64,000 nt of DNA from Anaerotignum faecicola (GCF_003865035.1 NZ_BHVZ01000002.1:248001-312000), one strand, 5' to 3'; positions 33,005 to 41,546 are shown, counted from the stretch's first letter. A program made the numbers and translations. Notes: a model not told the origin generated them from the letters alone.

Positions 33005-33784
33005 TTATTTTTTTGTTGCCGCTTCGTATGCGAAAAGTGCCGCACCGAGCGCGCCTGTTGTTTGTGGATTGGGCGCCACAATTACATCTGTTTTCAATAC
33101 GCTAGAGACCGCTCTTACTACGCCTGCATTTTTTGCAACGCCGCCTGTAAAGACAATGTCCTTTTCCAGACCCGCTCTGTATGCAAGGCCGCACGCTCTG
33201 CTAGCTACGGACATGTGAACCCCTCTGGCAATGCTCTTTCTGTCAGTGCCTTTGGAGAGCTGAGAAATAACCTCGGATTCAGCGAATACAGTGCAAGTAC
33301 TGCTGATTGGTGCGGTATCCTCTGCCTGTTCGTCCAGTGTTGCCATTTCATCCAGCGTTGTTTCCAATACTCTGGCCATAACCTCGATGAAACGACCTGT
33401 ACCTGCTGCGCATTTATCATTCATAAAAAACTGCTTAATACCACCCTTGTTATCCAGTCGGATCGCTTTCGCATCCTGACCGCCGATATCAATGATGGTA
33501 CGTGCAGTGGGTACCAAATGGTAAATACCTTTTGCATGGCAGCTGATTTCGGACATCTGCTTATCCGCATCCTCCAAGGAAAATCTGCCATAGCCTGTCG
33601 CAATGATGAAGTCGATTTCCTCCTCCTTCACACCGCTTTTTTCAAAGGCCATTTCCATAGCCTTCTTGGGACCTGTAGAGCCTGTACCTACCTGTACAAC
33701 CTCTGCAGCAAGAACATCCTTCCCGTCCTTCAAAATAACTGCCTTTGAAGATGCGGAGCCGATGTCAACACCCATTGTGTACAT
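33005..33784 (-). CDS. hgdC: 2-hydroxyacyl-CoA dehydratase activator (ATP-dependent 'archerase')
   Basis: The product has 259 residues. It belongs to the ASKHA ATPase fold: GVDIGSASSKAVILKDG (5-21), IIDIGGQDAKAIRL (about 97-110), FTGGVAKNAGV near 212-222. The two Cys that bind one [4Fe-4S] cluster between the subunits of a homodimer are Cys125 (NDKCAAGTGRF) and Cys164 (SSTCTVFAESE). ATP hydrolysis drives a low-potential electron into the dehydratase. It is the first gene of the operon activator-lcdA-lcdB-pct and lies behind a long structured leader. Confidence 0.95.
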   Translation of the reverse strand: MYTMGVDIGSASSKAVILKDGKDVLAAEVVQVGTGSTGPKKAMEMAFEKSGVKEEEIDFIIATGYGRFSLEDADKQMSEISCHAKGIYHLVPTARTIIDIGGQDAKAIRLDNKGGIKQFFMNDKCAAGTGRFIEVMARVLETTLDEMATLDEQAEDTAPISSTCTVFAESEVISQLSKGTDRKSIARGVHMSVASRACGLAYRAGLEKDIVFTGGVAKNAGVVRAVSSVLKTDVIVAPNPQTTGALGAALFAYEAATKK

Positions 33785-34030
33785 CTTGTTTTACCTCCTC
33801 TGTTTCTATATTTTAACCATGCGATAAAACAATCATGAAACGTTTGGTGCCGCCCGTCGTCCCCGTATTCCCTAAAAGACAGGCTGCACATCGGATGACA
33901 TTAGAAAAAACCTATATCCTTTCTATTCTTGAATATCGTGAATATAAGTTTTTAATCATTCCAAATACCCTAGGCTATATCCGCCTCTTGTATTTGTTTA
34001 GATTATAACATCATTGTTTCCGTATTTCAA
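33785..34030 (-). promoter_or_regulatory. Promoter and ~210-base structured leader of the acrylate operon
   Basis: On the minus strand: TTGAAA (34030-34025), 17 bases, TATAAT (34007-34002), so transcription should start near 33995. The RNA begins with a two-part stem: CAAATAC/GTATTTG (33996-33990 with 33968-33962) enclosing AGGC/GCCT. Further down, GCCTGTC/GACGGGC (33884-33878 with 33858-33852, one wobble) closes a 19-base loop. No T tract follows, and I recognise no known riboswitch consensus. AGAGGAGG lies just before the activator ATG. Confidence 0.55.
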
Positions 34031-34204
34031 TAGAAATTGTTAAAAAATTGTTTTTATTTTAGAAAATCCTGCAAAAAAAGAAGAAAAATGCAGAAAATTC
34101 GTTTTTTTGTATACAGGATACTTAGTATGCTATCTAATTCCCATGTTTTTTTGAAAAAAAGTGTCGATTTTTGCACAAAATGACTATCTCCAAATGAAAA
34201 ACCG

Positions 34205-34229
34205 CCGACAATTCCCATCTCTTTGTCGG
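34205..34229 (-). other. Terminator-like hairpin upstream of the acrylate operon
   Basis: A perfect 7-bp stem CCGACAA/TTGTCGG with an 11-base loop is followed on the minus strand by CGGTTTTT. It lies 25 bases downstream of the candidate RNA at 34254-34321 and no gene precedes it directly, so it may be a second terminator for that RNA or for the upstream patatin transcript. Confidence 0.45.
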
Positions 34230-34253
34230 TATTTCTTTCTTTCGTACCCTACT

Positions 34254-34321
34254 AAAAAAGGGGGATTTTTATTCCTACCGGTTCTACAGGGTTTTAAAAC
34301 GCCTGCCCGAACCCCCTATAT
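34254..34321 (-). ncRNA. Candidate small structured RNA (~68 nt)
   Basis: A minus-strand TATAAT (34333-34328) predicts a start near 34321, but no good -35 is visible. The RNA would begin AATATAGGGGG and fold as nested helices: GGGGG with CCCCC (34316-34312 with 34264-34260), GGTTC with GAACC, and CAGG with CCTG around the palindrome GTTTTAAAAC (34291-34300). It ends CCCCC followed by six T residues at 34259-34254. This compact, terminator-capped fold in gene-free DNA suggests a small RNA or an attenuated leader. I cannot match it to a known family. Confidence 0.4.
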
Positions 34322-34444
34322 TGTTAAATTATATGCAAAAATATTTATTAGTATGTTTGCCTGTCCGTTTTCTTTGCAGAAAAGTTATCCTTTTTTCCTT
34401 TCTCTTTTTTAAGTATTTTCTGTGTTTTCCGTTGTTTTCTGCAT

Positions 34445-34481
34445 AAAAAAGGCCCTCCGCCCCTTTTGGAGCGAAAAGCCC
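34445..34481 (-). terminator. Intrinsic terminator downstream of the patatin gene
   Basis: On the minus strand a 13-bp stem with several wobble pairs (GGCTTTTCGCTCC / GGGGCGGAGGGCC, AAAA loop) is followed by TTTTTTATG. It lies about 200 bases after the patatin stop, beyond the two large hairpin repeats. Confidence 0.75.
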
Positions 34482-34516
34482 TTTCTTTCATTTCTATGAG
34501 TTTCTTCTATTATATT

Positions 34517-34668
34517 CGGAAAATCTTTTCTGAAAAAGGAAAAACACTTCGTATTTTAAATATTTCAGAAAAGAATTTCCTTCTATAACTTATCACTGTA
34601 TCCGGAAAATCTTTTCCGAAAAAAGAAATCACTTCGTATTTTAAATATTTCAGAAAAGAATTTCCTTC
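34517..34668. repeat. Tandem pair of ~67-bp hairpin repeats
   Basis: Two direct copies lie at 34517-34583 and 34603-34668, 86 bases apart, nearly identical through ACTTCGTATTTTAAATATTT and the flanking arms. Each copy is itself an inverted repeat: an 18-base arm GGAAAATCTTTTCTGAAA pairs with TTTCAGAAAAGAATTTCC at the far end with one mismatch, around a loop of about 27-30 bases. They start 14 bases after the patatin stop codon (minus strand). Two tandem hairpins of this size in a 3' UTR could block exonucleases or be remnants of a small palindromic element. Confidence 0.75.
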
Positions 34669-34681
34669 ATAGTTATATTTC

Positions 34682-35773
34682 CTATTTTTTCTTCATTTTC
34701 GCCGCAATCTCAAGCAGAAGCATTTCCTCCGTCCGCACCCGAAACGGCGAAATCCCCTGCCGCTCCGCCAGCCTTTCCAGAAGTGCCGTCAGCAGGTCAT
34801 AATATCCCCCGTCCTTCACCTTTAAATGCTTCGCCAGCTTAGGCAGAATCGTTTCATTCATCTCCCGCAGGGAAGGTGTTTCTTCCTTTATAAAAAGTCT
34901 GCACAGCTCCTGCAGCGCAAAATACGCCTCTGTTTCGCTCCATTGCCTGTCGATGTAATATTTCTCCCCTGCCAGACCATATAGCATCCGCAGTCCGTCG
35001 AAATATCCTAGCTGCAATAGCCTTCTGCTCTGCGCCGCATCAAACTGCAATACGCCGCCAAGTCTTTCTCTCGGCGCAACTGTAATGATATTCGCATCTT
35101 CGGGAATCCGCGTCCGTTTTTCAAAGCCCACGCCGAAAATCCGAATCACGATAATATCCCGATAGCCGCGTTCCAGTAAGCTGCTGATTGGCACAAGATT
35201 ATGCACACTCCCGTCTACATAATCCTTACCGTCCAGCTTTTTCCGCTGAAATAGCGGCACATACGCACTCGCCAGCAGCATATCCCGCAGCTTGCCTTCC
35301 TCCAGCTCGTCCGCATCAATGTCCAGTTCCCTTTTGTCCGTCAGAGAATATGTCACAAGAAACAGCTTTTTCGGCGAGCTTCTGATTTTTTCTTCATCCA
35401 CCCATTCCGCAATCAGCCTCCGAAGCGGTTCAATATCCAGACCGCCCTCGTGGATGGCTTCCATCGCATCCTTGAAAAGCGTCCGGAAATCCACCTCCGA
35501 AAGCTTATGGTCATAAAGCTTCTTCAGCTGCACATCATCCGCATCAAATACCTGCGAAAAGCGAATGTTTTCCCAGAGCCGCAGCGCCTGCTCCAGTTCT
35601 CCCATCACCATCATCGCCCCGTTCAGTGCGCCGACAGAGGTGCCTGCCACCGCATCAAAGCGCACACCGGCCTCGTCCAATGCCCTCCAGACACCGACCT
35701 CATACGCACCCTTCGCGCCGCCGCCCTCCAAGGCAATGGCGTATGTCTTCGATGTATCCAATCGCAGCTTCAT
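34682..35773 (-). CDS. Patatin-like phospholipase
   Basis: The product has 363 residues. The catalytic dyad motifs are present: the oxyanion loop LEGGGAKGAYEVGV (16-28), the nucleophile in AGTSVGALNG (Ser46), and the Asp of YVDGSVHNLVP near 187. It probably hydrolyses acyl esters of membrane lipids. There is no signal peptide, so it acts in the cytoplasm or on the inner membrane face. It starts 15 bases after the PBP gene and shares its direction with the FtsW/PBP/U32 genes, so lipid turnover may be expressed together with cell-wall synthesis. No membrane helix is seen. Confidence 0.88.
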   Translation of the reverse strand: MKLRLDTSKTYAIALEGGGAKGAYEVGVWRALDEAGVRFDAVAGTSVGALNGAMMVMGELEQALRLWENIRFSQVFDADDVQLKKLYDHKLSEVDFRTLFKDAMEAIHEGGLDIEPLRRLIAEWVDEEKIRSSPKKLFLVTYSLTDKRELDIDADELEEGKLRDMLLASAYVPLFQRKKLDGKDYVDGSVHNLVPISSLLERGYRDIIVIRIFGVGFEKRTRIPEDANIITVAPRERLGGVLQFDAAQSRRLLQLGYFDGLRMLYGLAGEKYYIDRQWSETEAYFALQELCRLFIKEETPSLREMNETILPKLAKHLKVKDGGYYDLLTALLERLAERQGISPFRVRTEEMLLLEIAAKMKKK

Positions 35774-35787
35774 TTCGTCACCTCAGC

Positions 35788-37188
35788 TTATTTTTCCAGT
35801 TCCGCCAGAGCCGCCTGCATCACCTTGCCTGCAATCGGCGTTGCACTGCCGTAATTGGCATTTTCAATCACAACCGCAACCGCAACCTTCGGATTCTCCG
35901 CAGGCGCAAAGCCGATAAACCAGCTATGGTCATAGCCTGTGGCATTTTCCGCCGTACCCGTTTTGCCGGCAACCGTCACGCCATTGATTGCCGCAGCCGT
36001 ACCCGTGCCGCCGGAAACAACCCCAACCATCATATCCCTGATGGTTGCCGCTTCCGCAGCCGTGCAGATTTCCGTCAGCTTTTCAGGAACGGTGTTTTTT
36101 GTTTCCGTCCCATCCGGATAAACCACATGGTCTACAATATATGGCCGCATCATCATGCCGTCATTCGCAAAGGCAGAGGCAAGCATTGCCATATACAGGG
36201 GCGTAACTCCCGTTCTGCCCTGCCCGATTGCGGTTTCCACCAGTTCGCTTTCCGTGGCACCCTTCGCCAGATAAATGCTGTTTCGGCTTGTTTCCAGTTC
36301 AAAGCGGCTGTCTGCATCCATGCCAACCTGTCGCATGGTCTTCGCCAGCTTGCCCGCACCGATTTCATCCGCCAGTGCCGCAAAATAGCAGTTGCATGAG
36401 TAGGCAAGCGCACTTTTCATATCCACCGTGCCATGCACCTTATTATTGTAGCAATGAATCACCTTATCCTGAAAAACTCTTTCCCCCGTACATTCCACCT
36501 GAAAGCTCTGCCAATCGGAAAGATACTCCATCCCTGCCAAAGCCGTTACGGTCTTAAATGTCGAGCCGGGCGGATAAAGCCCCTGCGTCGCACGGTTCAC
36601 CAGTGGACTGTCCGCATCCTCCTTCAGTGTATCCCATTGCGCCTCCACGGTATTCGGGTCAAAGTCGGGATACGCCTGCAAGGCAAGAATCCGCCCCGTC
36701 GAAGGCTCCATCACAACAATCGCGCCCTTAGCGCTCCCCAGAAGATTGCCTGCCGTTGTCTGAATATCCATATCCATGGTCAAAGCAACGCTGTTGCCCT
36801 GCAGCTCCGTTTTCCGCACCACACTGCTCACGCGCTGAAATAATTCATTATGCAGCTTCATCAGCTCAAAGTTTTCTGCTGCCTCAACGCCGGTTTTCCC
36901 GACACTGCTGTAGCCTGTAATATGTGCCGCCATCCGTCCGCGCGGATATTCTCTCTTGTAGGTACCGTCCTCCTGCCTTGTGCTGGTCGCGATGACCTCG
37001 CCCTCTCTGTCCAGAATGTCTCCACGCTTGATGGTTTCATCCACATACCGCAGACGGCTGTTGTAGGCGTTGCCGGAAATTTCCTCTCTGTCTACAAAAA
37101 CCAGCTTCCCCAGATAGCCCAATAGCAGGAAAAAGCATAACGCCAGCAGCCAGAATACGCGGCGCATGCTTCGCTTCATATTACTCAT
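35788..37188 (-). CDS. Class B penicillin-binding protein (transpeptidase)
   Basis: The product has 466 residues. An N-terminal membrane anchor (VFWLLALCFFLLLGYLGKLVFV, 11-32) is followed by a short dimerisation domain and a transpeptidase domain with all three motifs: S-x-x-K in GSTFKTV (Ser209, Lys212), S-x-N in YSCNCYF, and KTGTAEN near 400. It cross-links peptidoglycan. It overlaps the FtsW/RodA gene by 8 bases, the standard pairing of a SEDS polymerase with its class B PBP. At 466 residues it is short, of the Mycobacterium PbpA / Firmicutes 'PbpA-like' type, without PASTA domains. Confidence 0.92.
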   Translation of the reverse strand: MSNMKRSMRRVFWLLALCFFLLLGYLGKLVFVDREEISGNAYNSRLRYVDETIKRGDILDREGEVIATSTRQEDGTYKREYPRGRMAAHITGYSSVGKTGVEAAENFELMKLHNELFQRVSSVVRKTELQGNSVALTMDMDIQTTAGNLLGSAKGAIVVMEPSTGRILALQAYPDFDPNTVEAQWDTLKEDADSPLVNRATQGLYPPGSTFKTVTALAGMEYLSDWQSFQVECTGERVFQDKVIHCYNNKVHGTVDMKSALAYSCNCYFAALADEIGAGKLAKTMRQVGMDADSRFELETSRNSIYLAKGATESELVETAIGQGRTGVTPLYMAMLASAFANDGMMMRPYIVDHVVYPDGTETKNTVPEKLTEICTAAEAATIRDMMVGVVSGGTGTAAAINGVTVAGKTGTAENATGYDHSWFIGFAPAENPKVAVAVVIENANYGSATPIAGKVMQAALAELEK

Positions 37189-38569
37189 ATCTGCCGCCTC
37201 CCATCTGCATTTCCTCCATCATCCGCTGCTCCTCCTGCTCCTGCTGGGCGCGCTGCTCGCAATATACGCATACCCACTGCAAAAGCCCAATCATCATCAG
37301 GCTGACCAGAACCGAGCTGCCGCCGTAGCTGACAAACGGCAGTGTTACCCCCGTCAGGGGAATCAGCTTCATCACGCCTCCCAGAATCACAAACGCCTGA
37401 AACGAAATCAGCGTGGTCACCCCTGCCGCCAGAATACTGTAATATCTTCTGTTGCAGTCCAGTGCAATACGCACCCCGCGGTACAGCAGCATAATGAAAA
37501 TCCCAATCACGCCCGCACCGAAAATCACGCCGAATTCCTCGCAGATTGCCGAGAAAATCATATCACTTTCCACAACGGGAATACTTTTCGGCATCCCCTT
37601 CGTCAAGCCGCTGCCGAACAGCCCCCATGTCGTAATGGCAAACAGAGAGCTGACAATCTGATATCCCCCTGCATCAATATCCGCCCAGGGGTTGCGCCAT
37701 GCCGCCACACGCACCTGCACATGAGAAAACAGCTTATACGCCCCCATTGCCGCCACGCTTGCCGCACCCATCCCCAGAAAGAACAGAAATTCATTCGAGG
37801 TCGCAATATACAGCATCACCATGTATGTCATAAAAAAGATAAGCGCACTGCCTAAGTCCTTCTGCAAAACCAACAGCATCACCAGTCCTGCGCTCAAAAT
37901 CCCCGTTGTCAAAAATTGCTTCCATTCCACCCTCTTGCGGAATACACTCGCAAGGTAGAATACAAACAGAAACTTTGCAATCTCCGAGGGCTGAAAGGTA
38001 ACCGGACCAATGGCAAGCCAGTTGGTAGAGCCGTATTTTGACACGCCGAAAAACCTTGTCGAAAGCAGCAGCAGATAGCACCCGATGATATACACCCATT
38101 CAAACATTTCAAATCTTGGAATCCACCGGAAGAAGGTCGGCAGAAAAGACATCCCTGCCAGCCCAATGCACATCCACATCAGCTGTCTGTGTGCCAGAGA
38201 AGGCTCCACCCTCTGTAAAATAATCAAGCTCACATCCATCAGAAACAGCATCCCCGTCCAGATGAGCGGACAGCCCTCGTAATAAAACCTGTCCAGAAGC
38301 TTCACCGCAAACAGCAGAAAAACCAACGAAACCGCCCCAAATAGCAGCGTCGTAATATCAAACATATATGTTTCCCTGTTGTATCCCAGAATCAGAAACG
38401 CCGTCATGTGCATCAATACCGTAATCCGTCTCTGCATGGAAACCGCCGTATAGGGGTTCCCCAGAAAGCCTCCCTGCTCATAGGCAACATAAACAATGCC
38501 CTGCCACAGGAACAAAACGATATAGAAAATGAACAGGTATCTGCTCAGCATTATGATTAAATCAAACAT
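37181..38569 (-). CDS. FtsW/RodA/SpoVE-family peptidoglycan polymerase
   Basis: The product has 462 residues with about ten to twelve helices. SEDS signatures are STNWLAIGPVTFQPSEIAKFLFVFYLA (near 185-212), LQKDLGSALIFFMTYMVMLY (with the catalytic-region Asp), GYQIVSSLFAITTWGLFGSGLTKG and TGVTLPFVSYGGSSVLVSLMMIGLL. It polymerises lipid II into glycan strands together with the adjacent class B PBP. Whether it serves division or elongation cannot be decided from sequence. The C-terminal tail is Glu/Gln/Met-rich (EQRAQQEQEEQRMMEEMQMGGG). It starts 6 bases after the U32 gene ends. Confidence 0.92.
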   Translation of the reverse strand: MFDLIIMLSRYLFIFYIVLFLWQGIVYVAYEQGGFLGNPYTAVSMQRRITVLMHMTAFLILGYNRETYMFDITTLLFGAVSLVFLLFAVKLLDRFYYEGCPLIWTGMLFLMDVSLIILQRVEPSLAHRQLMWMCIGLAGMSFLPTFFRWIPRFEMFEWVYIIGCYLLLLSTRFFGVSKYGSTNWLAIGPVTFQPSEIAKFLFVFYLASVFRKRVEWKQFLTTGILSAGLVMLLVLQKDLGSALIFFMTYMVMLYIATSNEFLFFLGMGAASVAAMGAYKLFSHVQVRVAAWRNPWADIDAGGYQIVSSLFAITTWGLFGSGLTKGMPKSIPVVESDMIFSAICEEFGVIFGAGVIGIFIMLLYRGVRIALDCNRRYYSILAAGVTTLISFQAFVILGGVMKLIPLTGVTLPFVSYGGSSVLVSLMMIGLLQWVCVYCEQRAQQEQEEQRMMEEMQMGGGRYE

Positions 38570-38574
38570 TTACA

Positions 38575-41004
38575 TCACTCCACTCCGCGGAAGAAATGTC
38601 CCTTCGTGCTGCCCTTTTCGCTCATTTCTCCCAAAAGATTGCGTGTCGCGGGGCTCATCCGCTCCGCATCCGCCGTCATTTCCCCGTATGCCTTCGCAAT
38701 CCGCTCTGCCCTGCCGGGGCCCTCCTTTGTAAAGTCCAGACGCACCAGACCCGTTGTGCTTTCCAGAATTTCATCATAAAATTTCAGCGTAAACAAAGGC
38801 TTGCCGTTCAGAATCGTGCAGACGCATCTCTCGCAGTCCGTCATCAGAGGGAATTTCACGCCCTTTCTGTCTCTGAGGAAATACAAATCCTCATTGCTGC
38901 GCTCCGTACAGAATTTATGTCCGTCCTTGCCGCCCACATAATTCCCGATGGGACATTGCTGTGTTTTCATCAACGGCAGATAGCCGTAAACCACCATTTC
39001 GCAGTCCTTGTCCCCCATGCGGTTAATTTCCTGCAAATTCGCCTCCACAGAAAGACAGACATTGTCCGCCCCCTGCTCCTTCCAGTATTCCACCGTCTGC
39101 CGGTTCATCGCATTCAGATTGTAATCAACAACAATTTTCTTGCCGCTTTTCTGCACCTGTGCAAACTGCCCTGCGGCACGCACCAGAAAGCCGTCAATCT
39201 CACTCGCAATCAGCCTGTCAATCATCGGCTGTTCTGCTTCCGCGTTCCATTCTCTTGCCACTCTCGGCAGTGCGGCATAAAGCGTCACGCCTGCCTTGCG
39301 GCATTTTGCCAGAATCTTGTCCAGATTTTTCTCCAAATCCGCCGCCGCTTCATAATACACCCTGCAAATGCCTCTCGCCTGCAAAACGGCATCCAGTTGC
39401 CCCATGTTCGTCACAACCGCTGTCAGCTTTTTCCGCAGCTGCATCGGCTGCTTCTCCGGTTTCGCATACACCGCGTCATCCTTCGCCTTCCGCTTGGATT
39501 TTTTCAGAATCGCCGCCTCCAGTGCCTCGCACGCCGCACGCCGCACACGGTTCACCTCGCTGATATTCACATAAATATATCGGTCGATATCGGTCTGCAA
39601 ATCCGCCAGAACAAAGGGGGTTGCGCCCATCTTGCTGATGTTTTCCCGCAGCTTCATCGGGAGCATAGGCGAGCTGCCTGCCGGCTCTACGATACTGCCG
39701 CTGACAAAAACGCTGTTGCCGCCGTTATCCCAAAGCTGTAAGGAAATCGGTTCGCCCTCCTTCACGCGCAGCATCCCGTAAATCGGCAGCTTGCGTGTAT
39801 CCTTTTCGTAGGTCTTTTTCAGCTCATCCTGCAATGCCTTCCCAAAGGTGCGGTAAACCACATCATTTTTGTTGATATCCCCCTCAAGGGTAATCGTAAT
39901 CACCTCGCCCGCCTTGGAGTGCTTGGAAACATTTGTCCCAACGTGCGGCTCTGTCTGCGTCCAAATTTCCAGACCATCTCCGGGAACCAAGGGCTCTCTC
40001 GTGCGAATCGTCACCTTCTTATATTTCGGCAGATACTTGTCCACAATGCCGACCTTCAGCCCCCACGATTTCGGGCGTTCAATGCTCATCATCTCCCATC
40101 CGGCAAAGGAGGTGTAATATCCCTCCGTAAAGCCGCCACGGTTAAACAGCTGCTGCAGCGCCTTGATATCCGCGGGATCTACCTTGTATTCCTCCGGATT
40201 TTCAAAATACAGGTCAATATATTTGCGGTAAATCCGCGTTACCCCTGCCACATATTCAGGGCTTTTCATTCTGCCCTCAATTTTCAGCGATGCAATTCCT
40301 GCCTCAATCAGCTGCGGCAAAATTTCCACCGTCATCACGTCCTTCGGGGAAAGCAGATACCCCTCCGCCATGCTGTCATAGCCCTTATACAACGTATAGG
40401 GCAACCGGCAGGTCTGCGCGCAGCGTCCGCGGTTGCCGCTTCTGCCGCCCAGCATGCTGCTCATAATGCACTGCCCCGAATAGCAAACACAAAGCGCCCC
40501 ATGCACAAAGGTTTCGATTTCCGCTTCGGTGTTTTCCGTAATATGCCTGATTTCCTCCAGAGAAAGCTCTCTGCTCAGCACGATTTTATCAAACCCACGG
40601 CCTTCCCAGTATTTCACATCCGCCAAGGAATTGCAGGTCATCTGCGTGCTTGCATGCAGGGGAAAATCAGGAAAATGCGCCTTTACCAGTCTTTCCGCGC
40701 CTGTATCCTGCATAATGAGCGCATCCACGCCCATTTCGTACAGGCTCCTGATGTAGGTCAAAAACCCTGCCAGCTCCTCATCCTTATATACCGTATTTAC
40801 CGTTACATACACCTTTACGCCGCGCAGATGGCAATAATCACAGGCATCCTCCAATTCCTTCAAATCAAAATTTCCCGCATACTGCCTTGCGCTGAACTGC
40901 TTGCCACCCAGATAGACCGCATCACAGCCGCCGTTCACTGCCGCCTTCAGGCTCTCCATGGAACCCGCAGGGGAAAGCAGCTCCGGTCGATTCACTCCAG
41001 ACAT
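38575..41004 (-). CDS. U32 family peptidase / RlhA-like protein with DUF3656 domain
   Basis: The product has 809 residues, the large U32 form. RPELLSPAGSMESLKAAVNGGCDAVYLGGKQFSAR opens the U32 domain. The four-Cys iron-sulfur type motif is at about 165-202 (CVCYSGQCIMSSMLGGRSGNRGRCAQTCRLPY). A middle DUF3656-like region (about 370-500) and a second barrel-like part (LKKKLTAVVTNMGQLDAVL) follow, ending near another Cys group (CPIGN, CERCVCTIL). E. coli RlhA of this class hydroxylates C2501 of 23S rRNA; 'peptidase' is the historic name. The start is supported by AAAGGAG. It probably begins the U32-ftsW-PBP-patatin run. Confidence 0.85.
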   Translation of the reverse strand: MSGVNRPELLSPAGSMESLKAAVNGGCDAVYLGGKQFSARQYAGNFDLKELEDACDYCHLRGVKVYVTVNTVYKDEELAGFLTYIRSLYEMGVDALIMQDTGAERLVKAHFPDFPLHASTQMTCNSLADVKYWEGRGFDKIVLSRELSLEEIRHITENTEAEIETFVHGALCVCYSGQCIMSSMLGGRSGNRGRCAQTCRLPYTLYKGYDSMAEGYLLSPKDVMTVEILPQLIEAGIASLKIEGRMKSPEYVAGVTRIYRKYIDLYFENPEEYKVDPADIKALQQLFNRGGFTEGYYTSFAGWEMMSIERPKSWGLKVGIVDKYLPKYKKVTIRTREPLVPGDGLEIWTQTEPHVGTNVSKHSKAGEVITITLEGDINKNDVVYRTFGKALQDELKKTYEKDTRKLPIYGMLRVKEGEPISLQLWDNGGNSVFVSGSIVEPAGSSPMLPMKLRENISKMGATPFVLADLQTDIDRYIYVNISEVNRVRRAACEALEAAILKKSKRKAKDDAVYAKPEKQPMQLRKKLTAVVTNMGQLDAVLQARGICRVYYEAAADLEKNLDKILAKCRKAGVTLYAALPRVAREWNAEAEQPMIDRLIASEIDGFLVRAAGQFAQVQKSGKKIVVDYNLNAMNRQTVEYWKEQGADNVCLSVEANLQEINRMGDKDCEMVVYGYLPLMKTQQCPIGNYVGGKDGHKFCTERSNEDLYFLRDRKGVKFPLMTDCERCVCTILNGKPLFTLKFYDEILESTTGLVRLDFTKEGPGRAERIAKAYGEMTADAERMSPATRNLLGEMSEKGSTKGHFFRGVE

Positions 41005-41132
41005 AATAGTCTCCTTTCTCTCTCATGCAAACCCGTTGTAAAAGAAAAGAGCAAACCTATGAAATTCTCTCAAATGCTTCATCGGCATGCTGCTTTTCGT
41101 TATTTCTTTCTTTTTTTCGTTAATTTTTATGG

Positions 41133-41546
41133 TTATTTCTTTCCTTTTTTATTTTTTCCTGCGGAATGGTATGTCTGGTGCATCTGCGTGCTGCCGTTGT
41201 CCTCCATCGCCAGAATATATTCATCCAGCTTGTTTTCCGCATTCTCTCTCGCCTTTTCCGCTTCCTCCAGCTTATGCGTCAATTCCTGCACGCGCGCCGT
41301 CATGCCGATGAGTCTGCCCTCCAGCTCAGCAGTATACGCCTTTTCCTTGAAGTAATCATCTGCCACATTCACAGAGGTCAGCACATAAGCAAGGCTGGAA
41401 TCCAACGTAACAGCAACGGCCTTTTCACGGACTTCCGTCATTTTCTCATCAATATAAGCCGCCACACTGCGGATATGTTCCTCCGATTCCTCGCCAACCA
41501 GCGTAAAGCTTTTTCCGTCAATGGAAATCTTCACTCTGTTTTTCAT
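41133..41546 (-). CDS. zapA: ZapA-like cell division protein
   Basis: The product has 137 residues from MKNRVKISIDGKSFTLVGEESEEHIRSVAAYIDEKM (GGGAG lies 9 bases upstream; a GTG at 41555 overlaps the ribosome site). This is the ZapA globular head, followed by a long coiled coil (LEGRLIGMTARVQELTHKLEEAEKARENAENKLDEYILAM) and a Lys-rich tail. ZapA proteins bundle FtsZ filaments at the septum. The adjacent U32, FtsW-like and PBP genes fit a division and envelope cluster. Confidence 0.87.
   Translation of the reverse strand: MKNRVKISIDGKSFTLVGEESEEHIRSVAAYIDEKMTEVREKAVAVTLDSSLAYVLTSVNVADDYFKEKAYTAELEGRLIGMTARVQELTHKLEEAEKARENAENKLDEYILAMEDNGSTQMHQTYHSAGKNKKGKK

Noticed and set aside
33785..33996. 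A known riboswitch upstream of the acrylate operon
   Set aside because: I compared it with remembered conserved cores (TPP, T-box, glycine, SAM, preQ1, guanidine, ZTP, fluoride) and found none; kept only as an unassigned leader.
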